From Daucus carota subsp. sativus (lineage: Eukaryota > Streptophyta > Magnoliopsida > Apiales > Apiaceae): 64,000 nt of DNA. The notes below the pieces were generated by a model. The model had not been told where the DNA came from and did not search any database. It saw only the letters and a program-made list of their open reading frames with translations. The stretch is taken from positions 43,947,454 to 44,011,453 of the forward strand of contig NC_030389.2 in NCBI RefSeq assembly GCF_001625215.2, read 5' to 3'. The position numbers were made by a program, and so were the translations under genes. Shown here one piece after another: positions 11,118 through 24,344 of the stretch (the stretch's first letter is position 1; each line of letters begins with the position of its first letter).

Positions 11118-12159
11118 TTCCTGTTAAATTTCACGATATGTTTTTGTTGTAAAAGGGCAGCATAATTTTCTAGATTCTTTGCTTTTTTTTTTGCATGGTA
11201 TCAGATGTCAGACAAGTCGGACCTTCAATAATCAATAATTTCATCAGAAACATCGAAATTTACTCAAGTAACCACATAAAATATGTGTAATATAAAAGAT
11301 ACACATATACTGCAGATATGTTTACTTCAAAACTGAAAATGAGATTGAAAATCATCAGTAGAGCACCACTCACTAATAAGATCCTTAAACCCTTAAACAA
11401 GGCAACTAATATGGTCGAATGAAGCAAGAACCAGAGCATATCTCAACTGCAGATAGCTGATACTTGTTTTATATGGGGCTAAAATTGTTAGGAGTTGTCC
11501 CACATTGGTTGTGGGAGGTCTGGGAGGCGTCTAAAAACAAATTAGTGCGGGCTCGGCTATGGCTCCGTGCAGGCTCGACCAAAAGCCCAGGATAAGCGTA
11601 AGGATGAGGCAGGTGAACCTTCTAGTTTGGGCCTAGGAAGAGGTAGATGGGCTTAAGGATGGTCCAGGTGGACCTTCCAATTTGGGCAAGGTGGAGTCTG
11701 AGTCAAAGGGGAGTCTGATAGCCAAATAGAGTTCAAGTACTACTAATGTGAAGTTAGTGGATGTTGCGCAGTCCCTACAAAAATACCTTAATAGCCTCCG
11801 ATGGCAGAAGAATATCAGCCTTCTGAGTCCCAAAATCTTTAATCTTAAAACTAAAACGAACCACATTGTCCTTTATACCGAGTTTCGCCCTTTCTGACCT
11901 CACCCCTGTTAAGATCAAACACACATATAGTACAGTTTTAATTGGATCATTTGTGCTTGATCTATGTACCGATTTTTTTAACTATGTACAACAGTTGCAA
12001 ACGAGACTAATATAATGATCAATATCTTCTGAAGAGTAAGTGTGGAATACCAGTATGACATAATTGCAGGCTGATCTCAGTGATCTGTGATGCTCTCAAA
12101 GCCTCCAAATGAAGGAGCTCCGTAAGAGATCTTCAGGACCTCAATAAACTTTTCGGTGG
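11118..12159. other. 3' flank of PHO1 fragment, no gene
   Basis: Copy of 3274-4104 with small indels and an added stretch near 11481-11560. No coding signal. Confidence 0.55.
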
Positions 12160-12290
12160 TCATGTAGAGTGAATGTTAACCCAAATACCACATCTTAATG
12201 TCAACTCAACAAAGAAGATATTGCGGTGGTCGTTTGAGTAAATATCAACCCAAGTCCCACATCTTAAAAATAAAGAAAATATGTCTTGAA
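12160..12290. repeat. family a repeat, shortened
   Basis: About two units with GTAGAGTGAATGTTAACCC and AACCCAAGTCCCACATCTT. Family b, present between a and c in copy 1, is missing here. Confidence 0.65.
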
Positions 12291-12299
12291 TATAAACTT

Positions 12300-13085
12300 A
12301 TACAATGATTAATCCCGATCAATCACCGCCGCATCGAATCTGTCTATACAAAGATTAACTAGCCTCCATACGATGATTAATCCCGGTCAATCACCGCCGG
12401 CGGGCCGCATTGTCTGGTCGGTGTTGCGGCGATTAAATAGCCTTCATACAATGATTAAACCCGATCAATCACCGCCGTATCGAATCCGTCTGTACAAATA
12501 TTAATCCCGATCAATCACCGCCGGCGGGCGGCATTGTTTGGTCGGTGTTGCGGGGCCGCACGCTCTGGTGAGCGATTAACCCTGATTCTTTTAGAACACT
12601 TGGTGAGGAGCGTTGCACGGCCACCTTTGAACTTGTGAGGGGCGTTGCGCGGCCGGGTTCTTTTTAGAACTTTGGTGAGCGATTAATCCCGATTTTTTTA
12701 TAACACCAGTGAGGGGCGTTGTGCGGCGCACCATCTGGGTTCTTTTAGAACACTGGAGAGGGGCGATTAATCCCGATTCTTTTAGAACACCGGTGAGGGG
12801 CATTGTGCGCTGCACCATCTGGGTTCTTTTAGAACACTGGAGAGGGGCGTTGTGCGTCGGCCCCATCTATATAATGATACGATTAATCCCGATCAATCAC
12901 CGCCGCATCGAATCCGCCGATTAATCCCCATCAATTAGGTTCTTTTAGAACACTGATGAGGGGCATTGCGGGTTCTTTTAGAACACTGGTTAGGAGCGTT
13001 GCGTGGCCGCACTGTCTGTATAGCAATTAATCCCGATCAGTCGAGAACTTTTAGAACATTGGTGAGGGGCGTTGCGCGGCCGCAC
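12300..13085. repeat. family c repeat array
   Basis: Array with at least nine TTTTAGAACAC-type blocks between 12585 and 13060, mixed with GATTAATCCCGATCAATC and GCGTTGCGCGGCCGC. It is locally GC-rich. Apparent ORFs on both strands come from the repeat and show no family resemblance. Confidence 0.75.
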
Positions 13086-13509
13086 ACAACGGCCCAGAAC
13101 AAACTGCGTAGCGCAATATGAACCGAGTTAAGGTGTGTTGGGTGGCATGCTGTTTGCTTTTAGCAGTATGGCTGTTGCAGTTTTTGTCCAAGACCTCTTT
13201 ATAGTAAAATGATATCCAGAGATTTTGTTTTGATAGAGTCTGGACACATAAATAACCTATGTCGATGACATGAGATGTAACAGTATGTTTGAACTTCCTA
13301 AATAGCAGAACTTCAGTGTAAAATTTAAGTCCCCGGAGATCTAACTAAGCTCGATGATTACAACACTGATGAAGCTGAAAGAATTGATTATATCAAGAAT
13401 TTAAAAGTTTTAGATACAATGAGAATAAATTAGAGTTGAGTAAAGAAGTAGGTTCTCAGTACAGAATCTGCTTCATGCTGCTACTTCTCAAGTTTCCTAG
13501 AAAGACAGA

Positions 13510-15096
13510 TTACTTTAGATACTTCAAGACCGCAAAAACACTAATGTCTGCGGCAAGAATCCTAATTACAGTAATTAACATGCTAACGAATACCAGAAAG
13601 GCAATGCCTAGGAATGAGCAAGAGATAACAATAATACTAATCGCAAGGGCTGATGAGTGATCCAGTACAGAGTATGTCCCGGTTATGAAAGCCACTGTTA
13701 TTGTGATGATCGAAGCAGTGTTGAGCAGCACAGATATGAAGAACAATTTTCTTACTCTCCCAACATCTTCATACATTGTTGTCATGAAGTAGAGGAATAA
13801 TGAAGACATTGAACATATCAGAGCTATTGTATCTGTTACTATAAACCCCTCGAAACTTGTCTTTCTTAAAAGGACCGCGGATCCTTGGGCCTTCCCTTGA
13901 TTCCCATCAAAGCCGCCTGGCATGGCAAAACCGGCTGTCAAGGCTACAGTGGTGATGAGTGCAGCCACTACCATATGAATGCTGATCCATCTTTTATACA
14001 GTTCGACTTCTTTAGTATCCTCCTCATTTTGTATATATCCCTCTTCAAGTGCTTGCAAGAAGTGCCAGTGCTTTTTAACATTGGCGTCAACAAGTGTTCT
14101 TCTAAGCATGGCCTGCAAAATAATCTCACTCATTTACGGTTACTTTACTCCAACTCATACTAACGGTAATAGTCAATTTGAACGGAATTCGGTCAAAAGG
14201 GTGCAAAAGAAAACGAGTTTAAAATCTAGAGGGGTAAAATGATAATACACATAATTTGGAACTAAATAAAAAAAAAGCGCCTAAAAACAAGGTGTGTAAA
14301 GTGCTAATTACTTTAAATTTGATCCTCAAGCTTTCATTACAGAGTATCTGGTGGAATGCAGAAGGTAATATAAGCTACCTCGCATACATACCTGATCTGT
14401 TAGAGGAGCAGTCTCTTTTCCCCAATGCATTAGGTGATCCAGGGGAGTGCCATTTTCACCATTCAGTACTTCCCAATCAATCGTTCTTTCATCCATCAGT
14501 TCCTGGACATAACAACCCAACTTGGTGATCAGGTGGAGCGGCGTATTTCCATCTTTGTCCCTCTGCATTAGTAGGTTACGATATGCTTTACAACCTTGCG
14601 ACAAAATATATCTAATCACCCCTCTTTCCTGTTTTGCTCCACCGCGATGTGCATTATATTTTGACCATTTTTATCCACCATATCCCAACAAGATGGATAA
14701 TATTGCAAAAGTTTCTCCATCACACGGACGTTTCCTTTATATGCTGCTACATGAAGAGCTGTTCTCTTATACTTATTATCCCGCAGGTACCCCGCAGACG
14801 TGTCTCCACCTACTAGATTTTCGACTATTGTATAAAGATTATTGCACGCCACATAATGAAATACTGTCCACCCGTTATCATCTTGGCCATATATAAAATA
14901 TTTATCTTTATCCATGAGAAGTTTCACACATTCGGACTTGCGTAAAATATCTGCAAGATAAATCATAAGATTGAGCAAAGAATTAAGGCTTTGGACAAAA
15001 AATTGGAAGAAATTGAAAGATTGTAGAAATGTATGCACACACCGTGTTTGCCATCGACTAAAACTACAGCATGTAAAGCTGTCCTTCCAGCAGGAC
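13510..15096 (-). pseudogene. ankyrin-PGG gene copy 2, broken
   Basis: Exon 3 (14112-13510) is intact and encodes the PGG domain. Exon 2 (14950-14392) is 559 nt against 557 in copies 1 and 3: two added C residues near 14621 (CACCCCTCTTT for CACCTCTTT) shift the frame. Of exon 1 only 15096-15043 remains (GRTALHAVVL block), cut at 15096 where the sequence jumps to 3'-flank DNA of the next unit. The hydrophobic N-terminus, most ankyrin repeats and the promoter are therefore gone. Clearly a pseudogene. Confidence 0.9.
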
Positions 15097-15511
15097 AGCT
15101 TTTATCTGCAAGGCCTGGAAATTTGCTTTTAGCAGTATCGATGTTGCAGTATTTATCCATCATCTCTTTATAGTATAATGATATCCAAAGATTTTGTTTT
15201 GATGGAGTCTGGACACATAAATAATCTACGCCGATGGCATGTGATGTAACAGTATGTTTGAACTTCGTATAGCAGAACTCCAGTGTAAAATTTAAGTCCC
15301 TCGAGAACTAAACATAACTAAGCTTGATGATTACAACACTGATGAAGCTGAAAGGATTGACTATGTCAAGAATATAAATTTTTTGCGTACAATGATAATT
15401 TATATATATAGAAGTAGATCCTGTAAATAAGAGTTGAGTAAAGAAGTAGGTTCTCAGTACAGAATCTGCTTCTTCAGGCTGCTACTTCTCAAGTTTCTTA
15501 GAAAGACAGAT
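15097..15511. other. junction flank between ankyrin copies 2 and 3
   Basis: Starts abruptly with DNA matching 5370-5888 (CTGGAAATTTGCTTTTAGCAG). This is the 3' flank of a second unit placed directly on the broken exon 1 of copy 2. No gene seen. Confidence 0.7.
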
Positions 15512-15930
15512 TAAGGGGTGTATTCAACTGGGATTTTAATGGATTATATATAATCTATGAATATTAATGGATTATATCTGATTTTGATTTTATGCAGATT
15601 CTAGATAAAATGTTGGAGAGTTGATATAGAATCTTTAGGATTTAAGCATAATCTTTCAAAATTCCACAAATTTTGGTGGGATTTAAAAAAGCTTAAAATA
15701 CACCGAACAATCTCACAAAATTCATCATTTTATGAAGTTCAAAAAAATATTAGCATTTGAATACCATCAGATTTTAATGGGTTTTAAATAATCCTAATTG
15801 AATACCATCGGATTTTTAAACATAATTCAAAATCCTGATTAAATACCACCAGATTTTGTAGCATAATTTAAAATTATAATTGAATAACTCAAGATTCTGA
15901 TACATTTTTATAAAAATCCAATAAAGTCAC
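15512..15930. mobile_element. MITE-like insertion at the 3' end of ankyrin copy 3
   Basis: After GACAGATTA the similarity to copy 1 breaks and a block begins GGGGTGTATTCAACTGGG. Inside, ATTGAATACCATCGGATTT and related motifs recur. A TTA/TAA at the left edge suggests a PIF/Harbinger-type element. The right end appears truncated and now forms the last codons of copy 3. Confidence 0.5.
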
Positions 15931-18334
15931 AATTGGATAGTTCATGATCGTACCAACACTAATGTCTGCGGCAAGAATCTTAGTTACAGTAATTGACATG
16001 CTAACGAATACCAGAAAGGCAATGCCAAGGAATGAGCAAGCGATAACAATAATACTAATCGCAAGGGCTGATGAGTGATCCAGTACAGAGTATGTCCCGG
16101 TTATGAAAGCCACTGTTATTGTGATGATCGAAGCAGTGTTGAGCAGCACAGATATGAAGAACAATTTTCTTACTCTCCCAACATCTTCATACATTGTTGT
16201 CATGAAGTAGAGGAATAATGAAGACATTGAGCAAATCAGAGCTATTGTATCTGTTACTATAAACCCCTCAAAACTTTTCTTCCTTATTAAAAGGACCGCG
16301 GATCCTTGGGACTGTCCTTGATTCCCATCAAAGCCGCCTGGCATGGCAAAACCCGCTGTCAAGGCTACAGTGGTGATGAGGGCAGCCACTACCATATGAG
16401 TGCTGATCCATCTTTTATACAGTTCAACTTCTTTAGTATCCTCCTCATTTTGTATATATCCCTCTTCAAGTGTTTGCAAAAACTGCCAGTGCTTTTTAAC
16501 ATTGGCGTTAACAAGTGTTCTTCTAAGCATGGCCTGCAAAATAATTAATCTCACTCATTTATGGTTAGTTTAGGTATTAAAAGAGAATCGCTTTTGGTTG
16601 ATTTCCATGAATCGACTAGTAGAGAAAAAGGACATACTTAAATGATCTAAATTAAGATCTGTTACGAATGTAAACATAGTATAATATACAATTATCCAAA
16701 TCATCACCACATTCAGAATTAAGCCATTAACCTATTCTAGTAGGGGAGAGATATTTGGTGGGAGAAGAATAACAGGTAAGAAAAACTTTCATTACGAGTA
16801 TCTGGTGGAATGCAGAAGCTAATATAAGCTACCTCACATACATACCTGATCGGTGAGAGGAGCAGTCTCTTTTCCCCACTGTATTAGGTGATCCAGGGGA
16901 GTGTGGTTTTCTCCATTCAGTACTTCCCAATCAATCATTCTTTCATCCATCAGTTCCTGGACATAACAACCCGACTTGGTAATCAGGTGGAGGGGCGTAT
17001 TACCATCTTTGTCCCTCTGCATTAGTAGGTTACGATATGCTTTACAACCTTGCGACAGAATATATCTAATCACCTCTTTCCTGTCTTGCTCCACGGCGAT
17101 GTGCATTATATTTTGACAATTTTTATCCACCATATCCCAACAATCTGGAAAATATTGCACAAGTTTCTCCATCACACGGACGTTTCCTTTATGTGCTGCG
17201 ACATGAAGAGCTGTTCTCTTATACTTCTTATCCCGCAGGTACCCCACAGAGTTGTGTCCACCGACTAGATTTTCGACTATGGTATAAAGATCATTGCATG
17301 CCACATAATGCAATACTGTCCACCCGTTATCATCTCGTCTATTTATGAGACCTTTATGTTTATCCGTTAGAAGTTTCACACATTCGGATTTGCGTAAAAT
17401 ATCTGCAAGATAAATCATAAGATTGAGGAAAGAATTAAGGCTTTGGAATTTTTTTTGAAGAAATTGAAAGATTGTAGAAATGTATGCACGCACCGTGTTT
17501 GCCATCGTCTAAAACTACAGCATGTAAAGCTGTCCTTCCAGCAGGACCATGGTCAATCACCGACCAACCACAAGTGCGAAGAATTGTTGTAATTATGTCA
17601 ACATAACACCTAGTAGAAGCCAGGTAGAGTGGAGTTTCCTTTCGCTTATTCTGACAATGGTAGTCATGTGGATCTTCATTTACTAGAAGCTGAACCACGC
17701 TGTTGTGATTGTTCCGTACTGCATCGTGCAAGGGAGTTTCAAGCTCCAAATTTTGTGTTCGAACCTGAGATTGTATCAGAGTTATAGACGCTTTGCTGGT
17801 AGATTCTTGTTGATTGGAAGACTTGGCTGCATCAATGAGTGCTACAACCACGTCGTAGTGTCCTTGTCTTGCTGCTAGGTGAAGCGCGAGATCACCTCTT
17901 AAGTTAACCTTTCCAATTAGTGAACCATGGACACTCAGAAGGTGTTTTACACAATTTATACTCCCATATTGGCATGCAAGATGAAGTACCGTGTTCTTTG
18001 TAGGAGTCCGTTGACGACGGACGCTAAGACTTGCCTCCATCTGCTTGAGGACATCAATGTTATCCTTACAAACAGCATCATGCAATGCAGCATTCATGTG
18101 ATTTCTTGGGCGTACAAATTTATTGAGTACAGAGGCATACTCCTGCTGCTGCTTAGAGGTACGTCTGATCGAATTGTAGTCTATATTGATATACTCAACT
18201 ACGCGCTTAAGGATATATAGTACAAGTAAACCCAAGTATACGATCAGGGCACCTGGAAGTGCAGCGGAGCATGCGATTATACCCATTGGAGGCGCCAGTA
18301 TTAGTATACAAACAGTTCTAAAACAAGACACCAT
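15889..18334 (-). CDS. ankyrin-repeat PGG-domain membrane protein, copy 3
   Basis: Exons 18334-17494, 17402-16846 and 16533-15889 splice in frame to 680 residues. Layout as in copy 1: hydrophobic N-terminus (about residues 9-43), ankyrin repeats (NTVLHLACQYG, RTALHVAAHKGN), then PGG with MPGGF and four membrane segments. The extreme C-terminus differs from copies 1 and 2: after ILAADIS it ends GTIMNYPIVTLLDFYKNVSES, with the last residues probably read from the truncated MITE. Otherwise intact, with no internal stop. Confidence 0.9.
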
Positions 18335-18413
18335 GATGATAAGGCGAAGAGTGGTCTATAGACTATAGATGTTTTATGTAACTTGACAGAGTTGATGACC
18401 AACAAGAAGAAGA

Positions 18414-18421
18414 GTATATTC
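18414..18421 (-). promoter_or_regulatory. P1BS-type motif upstream of ankyrin copy 3
   Basis: GTATATTC, 80 bp upstream of the ATG, at the position equivalent to 8336-8343. A TATATATA run follows at about 18461. Confidence 0.35.
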
Positions 18422-20224
18422 CAAGGTAATAATATGTAAATTTTCTCCTAGTTTTGTATATATATACAAGTCATTCTTATTGTTAATTGGATAGGAAGTA
18501 GCCTGACATCAGCCATGAGTTCATGGGATCACCTCATTAGTTCATTATATTATAACACAACTAAACACCCATTTCAATCAGAAGTTAACACATGTTTGAA
18601 AGATTTTGTAATCAATTTTATGGATGAATCATTAAAGCATGATTGCTATAATGATCGCTAAAATGGACATGTAAGAGTAAAATTTGTTGAACCTACATTT
18701 TTTTCCACAGTATTAACTACTTTAAATATAGCATATTCTTATTATTTATAAATAAAATATATTGGTTTAATATGATAGTTGATAGTGGTATGTATTATAG
18801 ATGTGTAGTTGTGGTCGTCCATGGGAGCTTCGCTAAAATTACTAGAGTATGGTTGGAGTTTGATTTATTTTTAGTACCTTGCTAACGATTTTTCATGGTT
18901 AGACTATAATGGTTGCTAAATTTGATCACATTATATAAATTTTTTTGAATTTTTGCCACATTTTGTTTCCAGGGTACATATTGATTGACTATATATATCT
19001 TAAAATGGTATTTAGTATTTTTTAAACTTATATAAATAGAGCAGTGTAGTGTTGAATTAGTATGTATATTTTTTAACTGGATTTCAAACTCTTTCATAGA
19101 AACAACTCTTTCACGTGATCAAGAGTGATATACGTTCTTTCACATGATTAAGACTTCAGAGTAAACACCCCTCGCGCGGTTTTGTATATTGGTCATTGTT
19201 AATTGTTAACAAGTAGCCTGATCTGATCTTGATTAACAAATTAATCATAATATAATAATTTGAACTACTTATTATATATATAAATCACACTCAACGAGAT
19301 CCGTGGTAGTTAAAGTAAAGTTCAAGATAAAATTTCATTGGCACAATTAAAATATACACTCCATTCCAAATAACTATCTCCGTTTCTAATTTATCAGTGA
19401 GTTTATGGTGGTGTTTGTTTCCGAGAATCAAATCTGGCTTCTAGACTTCTGTTTTTCTTGACCCGTTTGTGTAAAAAAGTAGAAGCATTTTTAAGAAGTT
19501 GGGAATGCTAGCTCCTTTCTCACAGCTTCTGCTTATTTTCCAAACATTTTATTAACTTATTAACTTCTCACTTATACTCCACTTCTTTACTATAAGTCAG
19601 AAGTCACTTCATTTAAGCTAACCCAAACGGTCCCTATATATGTATTTTTTTTCATTTTCCAACTTTCATTTTATATACTGTATATTATATTTTGATGTCA
19701 TTTATATATATATATATTTTAAAATTTTATTCTAAAAAGGTTTGTGCGGAGAACTAGATCATCCTGACTAAAAAAAATAATTACGATGATCTGCAATAAC
19801 TCTTTCACGTGATCAGGAGTGAATACACGTTCTTTCACATGATTAAGACTATAATGTAATTAACACTCCTTGGTTTTGTATATCAGTCATTGTTAATTGT
19901 TAAGTAGCCCTGATATCAGGCTTGACTTCATGGGATTATATCACTAATTCATTTTATCACATAGCCAATTTTATAAAGATAGAACTTACACTGGATTGAA
20001 ACAGCTGATGCTTGCAAGATCAACGGACAACTAAGAAAAATTAGTACCATATTCAAGAATCCAGTGCCTGGAAAACAAAACATACCCATGGTTAGAGAAC
20101 ATTTTTCTCCACTTTTTTTTGGGAAAAAATAAATTAGCAGCACAGTTTTTTGTACAGAAGGAGCTTGGAATAACAACAAACCCTAAACTGAAATATGCAT
20201 TAGAAGAAAGTTAAGGGGAATCAA
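18422..20224. other. ankyrin copy 3 upstream region, no gene
   Basis: AT-rich and partly the same as 8393-9540, with extra AT-rich DNA (about 18690-19100) and a MITE (19407-19634). The TGFLNMVLIFLSC block of the ankyrin relic lies at about 20040-19960 on the minus strand. The short ORF at 18882-19097 shows no family resemblance. Confidence 0.5.
19407..19634. mobile_element. hAT-like MITE
   Basis: The left end is GGTGGTGTTTG and the right end ACCCAAACGGTCCC. The same end pair, in opposite orientation, bounds 57358-57653. The interior holds CTTATAAGTCAGAAGT-like motifs typical of this plant MITE type. The target duplication is unclear. Confidence 0.55.
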
Positions 20225-20325
20225 GGGAGGTAGGCATGTACCATGTAAAACTACAGCATGCAAAGCCGTTCTTCCATCAGAACCGCCAAACCTTGGAAAC
20301 TCACACTTGTAAAGAAATTGTTCTA
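20225..20325 (-). pseudogene. ankyrin exon relic
   Basis: The minus strand encodes KCEFPRFGGSDGRTALHAVV, a near match to the end of ankyrin exon 1. An upstream part (about 20370-20320) is degenerate and has a stop. Same relic as at 9540-9620. Confidence 0.6.
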
Positions 20326-20805
20326 TTTATGTGGGTGTACATCCAGGAGAAGCCATCGGCTTTCAGTGGAAAGTAGCCACTGAGGGGATTTCTTCAAAGC
20401 CCCATCTTGTCTTCTTTTCTATTATTTTTTTGGGTTTGTTTGGTCTTTTTTTGTGAAAGTTTGATCTTTGTTTAGATTTTTTCATTGTTTATCATGTATG
20501 GGATTACAGATGTGCAAGATTTTCATGGTGTTGATTGAGTGATAAATGTTTGTATGACAACGCATTAATTTATGCTCGATTGCTCAGAACAATACAACAT
20601 GTATATATCTCTTTAAAAAAATCGCTTGGTTGTCTGTAAAAGAAGGAAGGATTCAACAACGATATGATTATGTGTTTATTCAATTTCGATTTCGATCGTA
20701 TCTAAAAAATTTTGACCATATCCGTACATGCTATATGACTTTTCATTATTGAACTATTTTCCTTTTTCAAGATAAATTAGTTCCTGTGTCATATCTGAAG
20801 AAACT
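20326..20805. other. no feature seen
   Basis: AT-rich DNA between the ankyrin relic and the LTR element. Nothing recognisable. Confidence 0.5.
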
Positions 20806-22087
20806 TGATGTGTTAAATTATAACTAACCGCAAGCGCACGGTGTCTGTTGTAATGCAGATTGGCAAATGCGGGTCGTATCCTCAAGGAGACAGATGCTAT
20901 CAATTCTATTCAGTTATACTCAATTGTTTCCGGATCAAAACGATTATCAAAGATATTTTAACTAACTAACTAAAACAATTAAATTACACTAACTAAAAAG
21001 ACACTAAAATAATATGTTAAAAGTCTAGGGCAATCAGGTCCACCATGCTTACACAATGACTGGCTCTAAGCTAAAGCAATTAAAATGGTCATGCAACTAG
21101 AGTTTGTTAATCTCTCTCAAGTATCAACACTCTCGAAACATGCTTACACAAATAATCACTTTTAGTAATTCGATTAATCAGGTAATTAAAGCAAGGTTAA
21201 TCTCTCTCGAGTATTAACGCTTTCAGAAATCCAATGATGCTCTCGCACTCAAATTCAATTCTGCTAATTGTATGTGTGCCTCTAGTAGTATATCTCTCGA
21301 TTATACTCCTATTCGCATAGAATCAATTCATGATATCGGCCGATTACACAAATTAATATTAATACATATCAATCAGAATTAACCAATCAATCATATCACT
21401 ATAAAATCATGCCAACATCATAATGCAAACGTGGCTTCCCCTTAAGCCCTAGAACACACTACTCGATAATAATTAAACAAGTAAAATAACTAAGACAATC
21501 AAAAGACATAATAAAACTAATAAGAATAAAGAAGAGAACCCTTAACCTTCAAAGTGTCACATCAATAAAAGTCATGGCCTCCCTCTCTTCTCTCTAACCC
21601 TAATTCTAATCTAAAAGTGTACAATGATAAAAACTAATCCTCTCTCTAATAATAAAGTATTTTAATATTTAAAACTTATATAAAAATAGAAATCCAAAAC
21701 CAAGTAGGATTTTGTCTTAAAATTCGCAGCTTTCTGTTCTGTCCAGTTTTCGGGCTTTTCCTGTTGGACTTTGCATCTTGGACCACTTCTGAATTAAAGG
21801 AAATGTCAGGGGCTTCGCGTGGGCTGTAAGATCGTCCAAATCCGACATCCGGAACTCAAGATATGGGCCAAACAGTGTAGAAATTGGGTAGAACCCAATA
21901 AATTCGAATTTTAATAGAAATTAGCTCCAAAATAGCTAATTTATCTCCAAATCCTTCTCAACTTGGAATTCTCTATTCCCTACAATAAAGCAATAAAATC
22001 CATTAAATTAATATCCAAATCAGTGCAAAATATAATTAAATATGAGAATAAAATCATATAGAATATATATAAAAATATATTCTATCA
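20806..22087 (-). repeat. 3' LTR of the Ty3-type element
   Basis: 1282 bp, TGATGTG...CTATCA on the plus strand, nearly identical to 26038-27319. Confidence 0.9.
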
Positions 22088-24344
22088 AACATCCCCACAC
22101 TAAGCTTTTGCACGTCCTCGGGCAAATAAGCGAAATCAAATCTAAGTCCTAACTAACTAACACCATTTTCGTAGATGACACGATTGCATTGAGCGTATGC
22201 AACAAGCCGTTAAACCCCTAGGCAGCCCTAGTAGGACGAGTTTTGTCTCGTGAGGGTTTATAGTGAATCTACCCACAAAATCCATTATTTTCTACCAAGT
22301 CTTAAACATGCAACTAATATGAATGCAAACTAAATGAATATGCATATAATACAATCATGAAAGCATCAACCTCGTCAATATATAATCCTCAGAATTTACA
22401 ACAATCAAGGCATTCATCTATCTCACACATTAGTCAAACAACTCTTCCACTGCAAGTACGGAGTGTATCATGTGTGCTTAACATGCTCTCTAATGAAACA
22501 AAACAGAGACCAACAAACTTCAACAGAGTCTTAACCATGAGTCGTTTATCAGAATAATGCTTAAACACTTCGTTACATTAGAGTCAACTACAGCTCAGGG
22601 TCGCAAAAGAACTTCTACGCCTCTCTTATTTTTTTCTATATTTTTTTTCTTTTTTTTTTCATGCTCGGTCTAAGGTCGGGACGCTTCTCAGGGTAAGTGA
22701 GTTACGACCACCATAAGACTTTGCTAGCTCATTTTTTTTTTTTAAGTCAAGTAATTCTCCAGTAACCAAGAGTTGTGAAAGGTCACCAAGAAATTTTATT
22801 TCTAGTACAATTGCATTTAATACCAGCACAAGTACCTGGATCGTCCCTTTCAAATTTTACCACCCGTTGATCTCAAAGGAGTACTCGATACTTTATTTGT
22901 AATATTCTATTTTTTTTTTCATTTTTTTAAGAAAGGCATATACATCCTAAAGCTGCCTTAAACTTAAGATTTACATACTCTAAGCTTAAAAGGGAATAGT
23001 CAAAATTCTACACTCGACTCATAGATAAAACTCAAGAATTAAGTTAATCCAAGTCTTGTCTCTAGAGCATTTTATAATGTATTTAAAATTTCCGCACAAA
23101 CAATTTCTAAGCATGCAAGACATCACATATGATCAAGACTACTAGCCAAGAATTATGCAAATAAAATCATCACGAGAAAATTAACTTGGTATTATTTACC
23201 TTCATGAAATATGCAAGCTAAATGAAATTTAAAAAAAAAAACTACTAAGAAAAAATGCATACAAAGTTAAGTAACTATATGCTCTAATTTAAATGCAACT
23301 AACATGAATTTCCTAAATTTAAGACATGGCAATATACAATTTTTTTCTATTTTTTTTTTTTTGAATTTTTCTAATATATAATTTTTTTTTGATTTTTTTA
23401 ATCATTGAGAAACCATCCCCACACTAAAGTGGTTCATTGTCCTCAATGAACAAATATGACACAGAAATATATATAAATATATTAATATAATTATATAATT
23501 AGTTAGAAAGAAAACTCCCCTAAAATGCCGGGCAATTATGAATAGGCTCTGGGCTCTCAGATTTTTATTGAAGTGGATGCACCCTTTTGACAAGTGAGTT
23601 GGCTGTCACAGTGGTTGTAGTGTGGCTTCTAAAATCTCTCTCACCCAGGTGCAAGGATCAAATCCTTGAAGCTTCATTTTTTGTTTTTAATTTTGTTTTT
23701 AAATAACACAGCAATTGGATTCTGGCTCGTCTGTCCAACTTCCAAGCATGCACCCAATTTGGGCTTGATTGGGCTTTGGACTGGGCTACTTTGAAAATGG
23801 GCTGGAGGCCTAAAAATTGCCTGCTTGAAATGGTACGTGAGAAAAGAGGAAAGTTGAAACTTGAAGCACATGCATGTGTTGGGCTTGAATTGGGCCTGAG
23901 TGATAATGGGCTGGACTTGAAATGGAGCATGGACTGGGCTTCCTGAACTTGCAGTGGGCTTTGGCCTGTTGGCTTGCTTTGGAACAGCACCTGCTAGTAA
24001 GTGAAGCGCGCATATGTACGTCCTCCACCAGAAGGTTTGGAGCCGTGGCTAGCTGAGAAAGAGCTGCGGTGCAAAACTTCCTGGGATCAACAGTCGAATT
24101 GCACTCCTTTTATAATTTTTTTTTCTTTTCTTCAGAAACCCAGCTCCTAAAATTTACATAAAACACAAAAAAGTGTTTTAAGTAAATAATTTCACGCAGC
24201 TCCAAAATTCTTGCAGCTTCAAAATTACCTGAAACACTTCATAAAATTTCATCAAGACATCTTATGGGAGTAAAAAAAAATGGAAAATAAAATTTCTAAA
24301 CTCCTAAAAAAAAAATGCAAAAATATATTATATAATTTATAAGT
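22088..24344. other. non-coding interior of the Ty3-type element
   Basis: About 2.25 kb of AT-rich DNA with several poly-T runs between gag and the 3' LTR. In a full element this interval would hold pol; I see no pol motifs. Short ORFs here are not convincing. Confidence 0.6.

Noticed and set aside
11481..11560. solo LTR (GTTAGGAGTTGTCCCACATTGG)
   Set aside because: Only about 75 bases differ from copy 1; no paired end or target duplication, so not called.
12591..12924. ORFs on both strands in the repeat array
   Set aside because: They are translations of the GTTCTTTTAGAACAC repeat, on both strands at once, with no family resemblance.
23402..24028. minus-strand ORFs in the LTR element interior
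   Set aside because: No pol motifs; short and overlapping in several frames.
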